Assembly: GCA_027943335.1 (NCBI GenBank)
Contig: BSBK01009270.1
Coordinates: 1 to 64,000 of the forward strand
Direction: 5' to 3'
Origin: Chamaecyparis obtusa
Lineage: Eukaryota; Streptophyta; Pinopsida; Cupressales; Cupressaceae
DNA: 64,000 bases
This document shows, in pieces, positions 37,748 through 49,974 of the stretch. Both the position numbers and the translations under genes were made by a program. Below the pieces are notes generated by a model. The model was given only the letters and a program-made list of their open reading frames with translations. It did not search any database and had not been told where the DNA came from. Numbering within the stretch: position 1 is the first letter of the stretch; each line of letters starts with the position of its first letter.

Positions 37748-39172
37748 ACCAGATGCCTCGATGACTATAGCATGATGCTCAGCCTAGTGATTATCAACCA
37801 CTGCAAACACTCTATGGGACTATCCCATGTCTCCAACTGTAGGTTTGAACATTGCTGCCCACTGACTGCCTTTCTAAGGACATTCCCTGGATATGTGCCC
37901 CATGGCACCACAAGTATAACATGGTTCACAAGTTTGAACCTGAATGCCCTCAGGTCTGGACTATTGTGATCCTCCTATCTAAGTAGACTCACTATATCCC
38001 CCTTTATAGGGTTGATGTGACTGTGATGGGGGTGTATAAGGGGCCTATGATTTATGTCCCTTCTTGGAACCCTCAGAGTTCCACTGCTTGGGCTTTGAGC
38101 CCTGCTATCCCTGTGGTGGCTTCGGTATCTGACTCTATTGGGAGTGTTTCTACTGCTGAGGCTATGGGGCTTTGAAATTCCCTGAATTGTTCATGTACTT
38201 ACCCTTCCAAGGGGGTTTCTGATATCAAGAATTTTGAGGTATGGAGTTACGGTTCTGATATCCTCTATTAATATCCTTAGCTATGACTACTCTCTCAACT
38301 GTGTAGTGTAAGTCCCCTAGTGGAGTCATGTGTACCATGCTGGATAAGGTGTGGTTCAATCCCTTGATAAAGTGATTGACCTAAAGTTTCTCATCCTTCA
38401 TGTACTCTACATAAGGGAGGAGCTTGAGGGATTTACTCTCATATTGAGCCACTGAAAGTCCTTGCTACTGTAGATCATGAAATTCATCTATACGATGCTA
38501 CCTGAACTGTTCTGAAAAATATCTAACCCTAAACCTTTCCAAGAAGGTTTCCCAAGTGAGAGTATCCATAACAATGTGGCCTTTAAAATCCTCTTGTCTC
38601 CACCATGTGGAGGCCATCCCTTGCAAAAGATGAATTACCATGCATGCTTTAAGATTACTCCCATAAGGGCGTAATCCAAAGCACCATCCAAGGCTTATAA
38701 GCCAAGATTTAGCCTATGTACCCTTGATAGATCCTGAAAAGGGTGGAGGGTTAAGTCGAAGTAGCTCCCTAATTTGATCACCTGTATCAGGAGGTGGTCT
38801 CTCATATATGCAAACCTCATCTCTGGGTGGAGTCTCTGGTCCCCTGATGGAACCAACCTCTGGCTCGGCCTGAACCTCTGCAAATCTAGAAGGAGGACTC
38901 CTACTATGTTCCTTGGCTAAGGACCCATGTCCTTTCGTACCCTATTGTACATTCTAGGGTACAACTAGAGGCATACAATCAAGAATGAGTCCTGCAAGAT
39001 TTTGAAAGGCCTGAAGTAATTCTGCATTTGCATTAAGAGGTGGTTCAGGAGGCGGAACCTGGTTCTCCTCTTGAACCCCTACCTATGGCTGTACCTCTTC
39101 ATGGGATGAAGAGACATTCCTATGTCCACATCCATGTCCATGTCTATGAGCTAATCAGGTGAGTGGTGGCAT
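37748..39172 (-). pseudogene. Gypsy gag, about 19 in-frame stops
   Basis: ATG at 39172 (MPPLT...), same frame as protease and RT. The retrotrans_gag domain lies at about 38740-38330 (TWETFLERFRVRYF, then the HFIKGLN region). A Gln/Ser/Pro-rich stretch follows, then a CCHC zinc knuckle CYTCGAMGHISREC at about 37921-37880. By hand I count 17 TAG and 2 TGA and no TAA, with no frameshift over 1.4 kb. Many TAGs fall in Gln-rich runs where neighbouring codons are still CAG, which points to CAG to TAG changes. The start was chosen because it is the first ATG after the PBS in the gag frame. Confidence 0.88.
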
Positions 39173-39243
39173 CCTACACACATAACAACACAAAAGTTTA
39201 GCAACTATGAAGCGGGTTAGGTTCCCAAAGTTAACTAAACCGT

Positions 39244-39255
39244 GCTCTAATACAA
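39244..39255 (-). promoter_or_regulatory. Primer-binding site of the gypsy element
   Basis: The minus strand reads TTGTATTAGAGC, three bases inside the LTR. It is a two-mismatch version of the initiator tRNA-Met PBS TGGTATCAGAGC. Confidence 0.8.
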
Positions 39256-39462
39256 AAATGTCATGCCCAAAAGTTGAGCAACACACAACTACAATTTTTT
39301 TTCTAAAACCTACTAACCTACTAAACTAAACATACTTACACAACTAGGAAATGAAGCACCAGCTGACACAAGTTTCTGTGTGCACGCAAAATGGTGTAGA
39401 GAGAAAACAAATGACAGGGGTATCAAAGTGTCTAAAAACACCCCAAGGGTCAAACCATACCA

Positions 39463-39969
39463 GGTTGACCATGTTTGACCAAGTTTGACCAAGTTTGACC
39501 AAAAGTCAAACTTCATCATATAGCTCTAAATAAAGCTACAAGGTTCCTTAGGCTACTAGCTTCGATCGGTACATAAATCGAGATAGTTGACTAAAAGTCA
39601 ACTAGAGTTGACCAAAAGTCAACCATGCACCGAAAAATGTGCAACCAAGCTAAAAGGGTATAATACACAACCAAAATTACTTGGGCATGCAATTTGAGGT
39701 GTTTGACCAAGGTTTGAGGGAGACTTGACCAAAAAGTCAACTGTGCCAAAACATGATCGACAAGGTTCTACAAGTGTAAAACTTGCCAGGGATAGAATTA
39801 TGCACGTAAACAGAGGTGATGTCAAAGGTTTGACTAAGTTGACCAAAAAGTCAACTGTGCATAAATTCAGCTTAATATAGGTATTGAATACAAACAACAT
39901 GATAGGAAGAGGTTGTGCACGCAACCGAGATGGTTGTCTCAGGTTTGACTGGGGTTGACCGAAGTCAAC
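39463..39969. promoter_or_regulatory. Cluster of W-box palindromes in the right LTR
   Basis: Pairs of the GTTGACC...GTCAAC type at 39586-39602, 39607-39623, about 39724-39741, 39838-39855 and 39954-39969, preceded by four direct TTGACC motifs at 39463-39503. In the LTR's own orientation they lie in its last 700 bp, probably transcribed, so an RNA-structure role is as possible as WRKY binding. Confidence 0.55.
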
Positions 39970-40528
39970 TATGCACAAAAATTGACCTTTGAGTCTAGAG
40001 GGGTCATTAAGACCCTAGACGAGGCCATCGGGAGAAGATAAGTCACCTTATCGTTAGTAATGATTCCAAAAGGCTAAAAAGGCTAAACATATCATAAAGA
40101 TAGATTTAATCCAAAAATCTAAATAAAATAGGTCAACTCAATTGAATCCAAGAAAATAAATATCCCTAAGGAATTTTCAAACTTAATCTAAATTAGATTA
40201 AATTTAACAATTTTACCTTCCCAATTCTATTAAAATAATACTTAATTTAATACTAACCAATAAAATCTAATTAAATAAATATACAAATTAATTTATCTAG
40301 AATTAAACATGCCCGAATTTGACTTAAATAAAATAAATTTATTAATCTAATATAATAATTTTAAAAGTTACTATCAAAGCTAAACTTACCTTATATTTAA
40401 TCAAAATCACATATATGTATTAAACAAATCTAAAACCCCTTTAATAATAACCATAATTTTAAACTAATTACTCTAAAAATAAACAAATCCAAATGTAACA
40501 TCATTATTAACAACTATTCTAAATTTAA

Positions 40529-40661
<133 letters not shown>

Positions 40662-40749
40662 ATCTTTAAAGAAAAACATGATTCAAAGATTTTAAAACTT
40701 ATCATTTAATAGAAAACAAAACATAATGAAAAATTCCCAAATTTTGGGG

Positions 40750-41060
40750 TCTACGGATATCTTCTCAACCCCTACGCGAGAGGACACGGCCGAGCGCACC
40801 AGGCGAAGGCACGGCGGAAGAAGGGGTGTGCGGAGGAAGGGAGAGAGGAGCCGAGGAGCAGTGAGGGAAGGGGAGGCCAAGCGGAGGGTGGGGAAGGCTG
40901 GCGACGGTGGCGGCAATGGTGCTGTGAGTCGGCACCGTGGTGCTTGGCACTAAGAGTGCCGCCACAGTGGGGCATGACTGACGTCTTGTTTCCCACTATG
41001 TTCGGCACAATGGGTGGTCAAGACTCACGCGGCCCCAAAAACCTAAATGCAAGCCCATAA
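40750..41060. other. GC-rich island, right LTR copy
   Basis: Counterpart of 5247-5560. It retains more CG dinucleotides in places (for example GGCGAAGGCACGGCGG where the left copy has GGTGAAGGTACGATGG). Confidence 0.7.
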
Positions 41061-43716
41061 AACAATAATTTTTTTAATTTTTTTTGAAAACAAATGTTTT
41101 ATTTATAATGTGAGCGCCTAGCGCAATATCCAATGGTTTAAGAAATTTTCTTAAACAAGCTTACCTTAATTTAATTTATTTACATGCATTTAATTTAATA
41201 AATAAAAATAACATTCTAGATATTAAATACATTTATTGGTGTCATATTTGACTGTACCCTAAAATAGGGGGTACGTAGGGGAATTTTAAAAAGAATAAAA
41301 TTACATATTTGGACTCAATAATTCAATCTAAACATATTGAAGGAAACGAAAATTAGTTTCGAGCATTTTTTTTTTTTCATAAATTTTCAAGAATATTTCT
41401 AAGTTCCAAATTTATTATGATTATTTAACCTTTTTGAAATAATTCTCACACCTATTCTAAGCATGAAAATTTAATAGGTTTCATAATCCAATTTGACTAT
41501 ATATTGATCTCAATTTTGACATTAGTATTTCCATAATTACATTTTAACTTTAGAAATTACCAAGTTAAATAAATGGTTCAAGAATATAACAATTTCTTTC
41601 AAACTATTTTTTTTTTTCAATAATATCAACGTACAACAAGAAGAAAATAAGGATTTTAAATATTTGCATCATACTCCATTTCCATAACTTAGTGTAGTCG
41701 ATATCCTTAAATTCTGTGTTTCCCTTAATACATTAAAATTCAAAATAGGATTTACATTCGAAAGAGGGATCACAAGAAAGCTTGATTCCAACTTTACATT
41801 GAAAAATGTATAGAAATAACAAATTTAACCATGAGGTACTCAAGTACAAATTTTAACTTTCAAAACTGTCAGCTCCAAGATTCCTGTTGTACACCTGATA
41901 GAATAGGTTGACCACGGAGGCTCACCTCTCAACCTAGGCCTTTTCAAGGCCACCCCTGATCTAGGGGATCCAAATTGGAACGGGGTTCACCAAACAACCA
42001 TAGCATGAAGGAAACAAGAAAAACCCAAACATTATAAAATGATATTCCCAACTGGGTTTTACAAGGGGAAGACCTCCAAGAGACCTTCCTAAAAATGGGT
42101 TAGAGGTGGACTACTAGGTGGAGAAGCCATAGTACAAATGCAAATTTCCCAAGCCACACATGGACTTGGGAAGACCATCTTCAAGAAGATTCGGTAAAAC
42201 TCTCCTTATGCCCCTAGGTGCCCGTAGGCCATACTAGGCATCATGGGTATCGTGGAACCCCATGTATTATCCCTCCACACATGGGAGACTCTACACAACC
42301 TGGGTCTACTTCCTACCACCCCCTTCAAGGTTACTCCACCCTCCCTAAGGTGAGTAAACCTTGAAGAATCCCATCCCAAACTGCAATCACAAATTTAAAA
42401 CAACTGTTTAACTAAAATATAAATTCTAAAATATGAACCATGAGAAGCCATGGACTCCATTAATGGAGCTCCAAGCTCAAACACAAGCAAGAAATAACAA
42501 AACATCACAAGGGACTACCTTTTTCCAATCCAAGGTTGAAAATATGAAAACTTTGAAGCTCCTTCCAAAGCTAGCCTCTTTCCTAAGCTTTTTCCAACAA
42601 GAGTGGTCTCCAAATCTAGAGAGTGGGTGAACAACTAAACCCTTCTCCAAGCTCTCCCTAAATAGGCCAAACTCCTAGAATCTAGGGGCCCGATCAGAAG
42701 AGGGGAAGAAACTTTCATTCTTTTCTTCCCACTTGTCTTCCTTCACCATAAATGGAGTTGAAGACAAATTTGGGAAGAAGAGAGAGGTTAACCAAAACCT
42801 CACAATTCTTCAAATCCGCCCAACTTTGAAATCTTGACTTTAGGGGAGTCATAAATGAGTTTTAAGGCTCTTAATGGGCTAAAAAATATCCCTAACCCCT
42901 AAGGTATCAACCTGGGTAGCTAAAATTGACCCTAGTTAACCTATGGGAGCCCAAATGGCCCTCCTAAACTCCAGCTAAAGTTTACACACGGATTGCAGGT
43001 CTTGGTTGACTATCTAGAAACTTCCCAACCCAAGGTAAGTTGATTCTACCCTAAGGTAATCTCCTAGTCAAACCCTTGACCCAACTAATTACAAATTACT
43101 AACCATGTCAACACATATGCTACAATTTGCAAAATTTTGCACATTTAATTTAAAACAATGACATGGCTAATTCACAATTACATTTTCTAAATTAAATACA
43201 CGCATGCAAACCACATTCATAAAATAAAAAGACTTCACAACGAGGTCCACGTTTCTTTTACAAAGAGGACCTTGGAATGCATGGTATAAACAAAGCTTCC
43301 AATATTGGATCCTCACATTTAGATCCATGGTCAACTTATCCTGTAGACTCATTGCACACATCAGTAGGTCCAATCAAGATGATATAAATACAATACATCA
43401 TCAATATTGCATGGTTTGAAAACTATGTATGTAAATCAATCAACTAAGCATAACTTCGGTTTCCTAAACCAACTTTTCATCTCAATAGTTTTAAACATCA
43501 TTTGTGACATCATCATAAACTGAAATTGAATCAAAACATGTAGTATCTCAAGTGTACCCTGATTACATAATTAGGTATTGAACATATAGCATAGGATTCA
43601 ACAGATCCTTAAATACATAAGTGTCTCAAATAGTCAAGTATGTCTATGAAATAAGTACTGAAAGCATGGAAAATAAAGTAGTATAAATATGACTATCTGG
43701 TAGGTTTCACAAAAAT

Positions 43717-44890
43717 ATCATCTTTAAAAGGGAAACAAAGATTCAATCATCTAGCCCCCTGTAATCAAGAGGAAGAGGAATCTTTGAACAAAGGAATCAA
43801 ACTCTAACCCTGGAGCCAGGGCAATAATTTATAAAGAACATAATTTGCATAATAAAGAAGAGGTGATGACCTAGGACAACAACCTCTCACATAAAAGGAT
43901 ATCCATAGCCAAAACCTCAATCAATATAATGAAATAATGTTGCAAGATAAATAAATGCCACTAAGCTAAGGAAAGTAGATCCCTAGACAAAAAGAAAGAA
44001 GGAAGAACCTTGCCCCCCAAGGATGAAAGCAAGGGATACCTTTGCAAAACAAATGTCTTTAGAAAAGATATCTTGAATATAAAATAGAATCTATGGATGA
44101 TTATAAACATAATACAAAACCATAGGGAGAAAAGAAAGAATACCAATTAAGCTCAAGACCATATATATGCTAAGAGCCTTATGGATCCTAAGAGACTGAA
44201 TGAAATACCTCTTGCCCCCCAGTCATGAGACAAGAGAATAAAATATCTATATTATGGAAAAATCAAGGGGAGGCTCTCTATCAAAGTTATGAGGGAATTG
44301 TAAAATTGCACGAGAGTGAGATATAATTCCTAAAGCAGCTCTTTCTCTAACATATAACTTGAAATGCACATAATCGACAAGTAAATATGTGTTACTATAA
44401 TGAAAAAGACATTTGTACCAGGGATAACTTTAAGAAACCCCCTTTTAGGAAAAAGTGTAAAATCTTGATGAATCATACATTATTTTAGGGGGGAATTTGT
44501 TTTAATGCAGACGATTTTTTTTTTCAAATCCATGATTTTTCATAGTTTGTATTGCCGATTTTTTCCCCGCCGAATGAAAATTTCATAAATTGCTGGGGAA
44601 TAATTTTCTTTTGAAGTAAAAAATTATAATATATGAGGCGAATATTTTTTTTTTCAAGTAAAAAATTATTAAATATGAGGCAAATAATTTTCTTTTGAAG
44701 TAAAAAATTATAATATATGAGGTGAATGATATTGTTTTGAAGGGAAAAAAAATAATTGTATTGGCGAATTTTATGTACCATTTAAAAATTTATTTATTTT
44801 ATTGTCTAATCGTTCATTAATTATGGGAAAATAATATTTTATTGGTGATTTCCAAAAGATTGGACATAACACGGACACGTAACCTAACCT
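43717..44890. other. Right flank of the gypsy element, no gene recognised
   Basis: Continues the DNA left of 3801 across the target duplication. Purine-rich on the plus strand with CCTTGCCCCCCA-type blocks (about 44010 and 44210). No protein similarity seen. Confidence 0.55.
44599..44766. repeat. 42-bp tandem repeat, four units
   Basis: Units at 44599, 44641, 44683 and 44725, each with a (C/G)AAGTAAAAAATTAT core in the better copies. Because 42 is a multiple of three, a minus-strand frame shows a 14-residue FLLQKKI-type repeat. Confidence 0.8.
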
Positions 44891-44940
44891 AACATACATA
44901 GTTATAACTAATAGATGTTGTAACAGACACGTAGGATAAA

Positions 44941-45951
44941 GTTCTCACAATTGATAATCTCAAAAAAAGAGGCCTAGTTATAACTAATAGATGTTGTCTC
45001 TGCAAAAATGATGAGGAGAATATCAACCATATGACAATTCATTGTCCTTTCACTAGTCAAATATGGGGAAAATTCTTTGATCTAATGAATATGGAGTGGG
45101 TGTTCCCTCATAACATTCAGGAGCTATTTATGTGCTAGAAACCATCGACCAAAAACAAGTTTTTAATCTCCTTTTGGAATTTCTTCCTACCCTTTTTGTG
45201 CTGGGGGGTGTGAAAAGAAAGGAATGAAAGAATTTTTAGGGATAAGGAGTCCAACTGGGAGAGTATTTTTCACAAGATTAAGAGTGCTTTGTTGGAGAAC
45301 TTGGGGTTGATAAAGAACTATCATGATCCAAAGAATGAGTGGGAGGCCAAAGTTTATAAGAAGTGGAAGCTTGAAGGAAGGAAAGTTCTAATCCAAAGAA
45401 ATCTGAGGGAAGAGGCTAGGTGGGACTGTCCTCCTAATGGATAGGTCAAAATCAATTTTGACAGTGCCTCTAAAGGCAAACCCAGAATTGTTGGTTGTGG
45501 AGTGGTTAACAGAGATGAATTTGGGAATTGCAAAGGGGCTATGGCTATTCCTATAGGCTTCAACACCAATCAGGTGGCGGAGGCTAATGCTGCTCTCTAT
45601 GGGTTGTTACTTGCCAAAAGGAAGAATTATAACAAAATATGGATTGAAGGGGATTCCCTAAGTATTGTAAATTGTTTGAAGAACACTTTGACCCCTTCGT
45701 GGTCCATAGCCAATGTTTTAAGTAAGGCGAAAAAAATTATTGATACCTTCAAAAAATGCATGATATCCCACATTTTCAGGGAGGCAAATTTAGTGGCTGA
45801 CTGAGCTGTGAATGTGGCTTGTAAAAGCCAGGTGGAAATTGAGTGGAATGATGGTTCAGATATCCCTTGTGATGGATCATCATTAATTAGTAAGGAGAGG
45901 ATGAGGAGTAAGCAACACATTTTGAATGAAGAGATCATTAATGAGTATTGA
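44941..45951 (+). pseudogene. zf-RVT and RNase H domains of a non-LTR element
   Basis: The first part, to about 45200, matches the zinc-binding region after plant LINE reverse transcriptases: CCLCKNDEENINHM...HCPF. The RNase H domain at about 45445-45805 retains its four acidic residues in context: NFDSAS, AEANAAL, EGDS and the Asp of VAD. Three stops precede RNase H (near 45136, 45210 and 45442) and one follows VAD at 45802-45804. These replace Trp in at least the GW-VKINFD and VADW contexts (TGG to TAG or TGA). The frame ends at 45951. RNase H removes the RNA strand during target-primed reverse transcription; here it is inactive because of the stops. Confidence 0.82.
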
Positions 45952-46132
45952 GTGCAAAAATCTATGTGACTATCATGAACGAGAATGGCTTGATTTCGAG
46001 ACAATTATTGGGTTCCTTTGGCATGATTTGTGGGTTGTGAATAACATTAATAATGTTTATTATAGTTTAAAGGCAAAGTTGCAGAGAGAGGAAATTCATT
46101 TGAACTTCGGCTTTTTGTTATTTCACAAAGCC

Positions 46133-47895
46133 ATGGGAGGTAGAAAGAGGAGATGTGAGCCGGCGAACTGTAGTGATTGGAAACAGAATAAGGAAATTTG
46201 GAAAATTATCAAAGAAGGGGGTCTGGGAAAATTTTTGGAGAGATTACATGGAGGGAAAGTGGCGATGACCAAAAATTTCACCAAAACATGGAACAAGGGA
46301 AGCGTTCTGGTGGGCATGCAAAACATGGAGGTAACGGAGGAAGTGGTTGCTGAAGCGACTAGCTTGATGAATGAGGGCATCAACTTCTACAAGGACAAGA
46401 ATATTTTAGACAAAGCCTTGGAGGCTTTTGCACCCATGAAGTAGGAGAGAGACTGTATGGTTAAGGTGGACAATTTGTACTTTAACCCTAAGTTCATTTC
46501 TAGGCCCTGGCACCTTGTTTTATTTGTTATCATAGGCTACATTACCCTTGATGGTCGGTATACTAAAGTCTACAACCACCATCTTACTCTTCTGAACCAC
46601 TTTAGTCATGGGGTTAAGATTAATTTTCCTTTCTATTTACTGAGTTCTTTGAATGCTTCCCTCCTTCACTAGAAAAGGGATCCGAAGGGTGATCATGTCT
46701 GCCATGAAGGGCTCATGGTCCTCATATTTGAGGTGTTGAAGTCGAAGAAGGTGGAAAGATCTTGGCTCAATAGAAAAGCCCTGGAGGACTATGATACTGA
46801 TGGGAAGGAGTCTGAGGAGCCTTTTATGGAGGAAACAGAAGATGAAGAGGGGGATTCTGAGGATTACCAGGAGGATAGCCCTAAGGAAATAAAAAAGAAA
46901 AGGAAGATGGAGGATTTTACTACTGACATGGAATTAGAGGAAGAAGAGAGCAGGGAGGAGAGGTCCAAGAAGCAGGGGAAGAAGAGACCAGAACCTATTA
47001 GCAATCGTATCAGAACTAAAACTGGGAAGAAGAAAGTTGCGAAGAGGGTCTTCATATCTTTTGATGAGGGTTCCTCTTCCCAGGGAAAGAATGATTAGGA
47101 AAACTATGTGGAAAAAACCCTCCTGTGGAGGAGAGTGGGCATAGCGGTAAAGATGTTTGGGTTGAGGAAAAACTCCAGCAAGAAGTTGCACAAGACGTGA
47201 CTAATATTGAGAAAGATGGGTATGAGAAGGAAAATGCCAACCTAGATAAGGAGAAGGTGGAGAATCCTAAGGAGAACATGGAGGAAGAGAACACGGGTCC
47301 TGAGATTAATGAGGGGAGGAACAAGGATTTTGAAAATTTGGGGTGCCTGGCCTTCTTCTCTACCCTTAGCATAATGAAGAATGACATCACTGTGATGAAG
47401 TCCAACATCCACCAGCTGCAAAAAGAAATGGGGATTCTTAAAAGGATGAACCTGGGGGAGAAAACCTTGGGCTAGACTATTGATGAGCTCATTGACATTA
47501 TTTCCAAAGCTGAAGGTGTTTCTACCTTCAATGACAGACTTAATGCCATGGAGGAGAAAATCCAATGCAGTAATGTTTTAACCAGGAAAGTTGAGACTAT
47601 GGAAAATAGAATTGACAAGCTGGAGAAGACTATGGGGAATATTGCAAAACAGAGCTTTTCTGTCCTCAAGGCTTCAAATGAGCACATGAAGATCTTGGTT
47701 GACAAGTTTGATAACAGGAAAGGGAACCAAGAGATCATAGAGACTAAAGAGGAACAGGGACCTAGCAAGCATAAGAGATCCAGGTCCAGGATGGTGGAAG
47801 ATGGCAACAAGAACAACATGGAAGAACTGAAGCTATCTGCTGCAAACATGTAGATTCTTGCAGATCAGGCTGCAGAGCTGATGAAATGTGTTTAG
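46133..47895 (+). pseudogene. Acidic coiled-coil ORF downstream of RNase H
   Basis: Start chosen at ATG 46133 in a good context (AAAGCCATGGG). The first about 180 codons form a globular-looking region (IWKIIKEGGLGKFLERL, then PWHLVLFVIIGYITLDGRY). Next is an acidic stretch (about 46790-46930), a Lys/Arg-rich stretch with possible nuclear signals, and from about 47150 predicted coiled coil (repeated MKNDITVMKSNIHQLQKEM-like heptads). In-frame breaks are TAG at 46442, 46670, 47096, 47473 and 47851, plus one frameshift near 47110. I recognise no named domain. It could be a gag-like ORF1 of the same or an adjacent retroelement, or a captured host gene. Confidence 0.6.
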
Positions 47896-48100
47896 ACAGC
47901 AGCTTGCTGTCTTGCTTTCCTTTTTTGTTGTCCTTTGTCTTTTGGCTAGTCTTTGTGTTTAAGGACTTGTTTGTGATGCTTTTTTTGGTGCTGATGCACT
48001 TGAACTATTGGAGCTTAAATGTTTTATCTATTATCTCTATGTAAAAGGTTTTGGGTCCTTTCAAAACCTATTTTTACGTAATCAAAACATACATAGTCAT

Positions 48101-49475
48101 ACATTTTTTTATAATGTTAAATGTATTATTTGAGACCATCTGATGATCCAAGATCAATGGCTGAAGTTTAATTTCGGCCCCAATTTCTTGAAGGAAATAG
48201 AGTTGTCGAGGAAGGCACCAAAATGTTGACACGTAGAAAATTAGGATTGTCAACTTGTCTGTAGACTATAGTGTACACATTATTTAGCTGTCACGCACCA
48301 CTTCCAAATTTGTATAGGCGATCTAACTGATTTTTGACTGTTTTGCATTTATGGGAAAGATTTATTGCCAGATATGAAATATTTAGGAAAAAATTTTAAT
48401 TTCTCACACACATGCATTTAGGGGAAAGATTTACATGAAAGATTTAGAGGCATATTAAGGACAATGGATTTAATACCATTAAAGGAAAAATAATTTATTG
48501 CTAAGTAACGATCAAGGATTGAAGGGCAATTTATAGACGATCTAGCTTCATTATTCATCGATTCATCTTTGGCCTTTGCTAGTCTGCTAGATAATTTGTT
48601 TGTTTAGGGTCTGCACTCTGCACTCTGCAAATAATTTGTTTTTAAGTTTGCTAAAGTTTTACTATTTTAGGTGGATACTCCAATTAGGCTTACATGCACA
48701 TCTGAGGAGGCCTAGAAGGCTTTTCTGGGTTCCTTTTCTGATGAAACCTTAGAATCTATTTGTTAATGTTGTTGTGTTCATAGAAATAGGAGTGGGGATC
48801 CCTTGGGCAAGTGAAATACCCAAACTTCTCCTCCCAGGCTAGAATGTGGCCATGCAGCCTTTTCTGTTGAGCCTGATTGGTGGGTAGTTGAAACACCTTA
48901 GGAAATGGGCGCTGATTGCTAGGGATTTTCTTCGTAAGTGGTTTATGCTTTACAAAGAGGAGGCTCAGGTAGGGCAATATGGGTGGCTCGATGAATTCTC
49001 ACAGTTAATCCTCTCTGCAAAATTCTACTTAGATGGAGCCAAAGGGCAAAATCACTAGTGGACTACTAATGGTTTTTTTTTTATAAAAACATACCTCATT
49101 TTTGGGTTTTTTTTGTTTATAGTATAATAGTAGGTTTCCCTTTGTAGTATTGTACTAGAAGTGCACAATGTAATTATAATTTTATGAAAAAGTACAATAA
49201 AAATTTTGCAAGCTTTAGCTCATTTCAATTTGTGTTTTATGGGTACAAAAAATGGTTTTTAGACTTCTTTGTCACTGTGATTGCAATATTTTAATTAGTT
49301 GCTTTATCTGTGTATTTGACATGTATGATGTAACTTGTAAGTATGTTTCAGTAGAAATAAGGAAACATTCAAATGATGCAGATGGTATTTCTATTTTTAA
49401 ATCTGAATATTTAAAATGTATCACAGTTGTACAATATAGACAATGGTAGTTAATATGAAAGATTTATAGAATTTT
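48101..49475. other. No gene recognised
   Basis: AT-rich DNA with only short frames. A palindrome-poor stretch with ACACGTAGAAAATTAGG at 48230 may be promoter-like, but nothing can be supported. Confidence 0.5.
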
Positions 49476-49757
49476 GAAGGACAAATGAATTAATAAGGTT
49501 AGAGAAAAAATTTATGGTTTCCTAATTATAATGTATGAGAATTATATGTGATTATAATTATCAACGTTAAAGTTATAATCAATAAAAGATATCATTTTAA
49601 CATTACGTATACAATATAATCAATTTGAAGGACAAATGAATTAGTAAGGTTAGAGAAAGAATTTATGGTTTTCTAATTATAAGGTATGAGAATTATATGT
49701 GATTATAATTATCAACGTTAAAGTTATAATCAATAAAAAATATTACTTTAACTGATA
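49476..49757. repeat. Direct duplication, 151-bp period
   Basis: GAAGGACAAATGAATTA at 49476 recurs at 49627. About 130 bases following are nearly identical in both copies and end ATAATCAATAAAA. Confidence 0.85.
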
Positions 49758-49974
49758 ACTCGTGTTTGGGAGACCTAGCGAGTTAGCGACCAAAGAAATG
49801 AGAAATCTCATAATCTCTAAACACTAACTTAAGTAATATTATTAAAAAATAGTGCATTTTGAATTTTTACTATTCAATTAAATAACTTTAAATGTTATTA
49901 ACTTATTATCCATTATTAATTAATATCTATAAAGGAAATAATAATAGTATAACATTTAACAATGTCCATTGCAA

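Larger units (their letters stand above)
44906..48085 (+). mobile_element. LINE-like retroposed unit, 5'-truncated
   Basis: AACATACATAGTTAT at 44891-44905 recurs as AACATACATAGTCAT at 48086-48100, a 15-bp target-duplication candidate of LINE type. Between them are zf-RVT and RNase H coding sequence, a second ORF, and a 3' region ending GTAATCAAA without a long poly(A). RT and endonuclease are missing. If the duplication is real, both ORFs were copied as one RNA. Confidence 0.55.

Noticed and set aside
34443..39172. Alternative genetic code with TAG read as glutamine
   Set aside because: The pattern could suggest it, but TGA stops, degenerate catalytic residues and the nuclear plant context favour mutational decay; no plant nuclear code of this kind is known to me.
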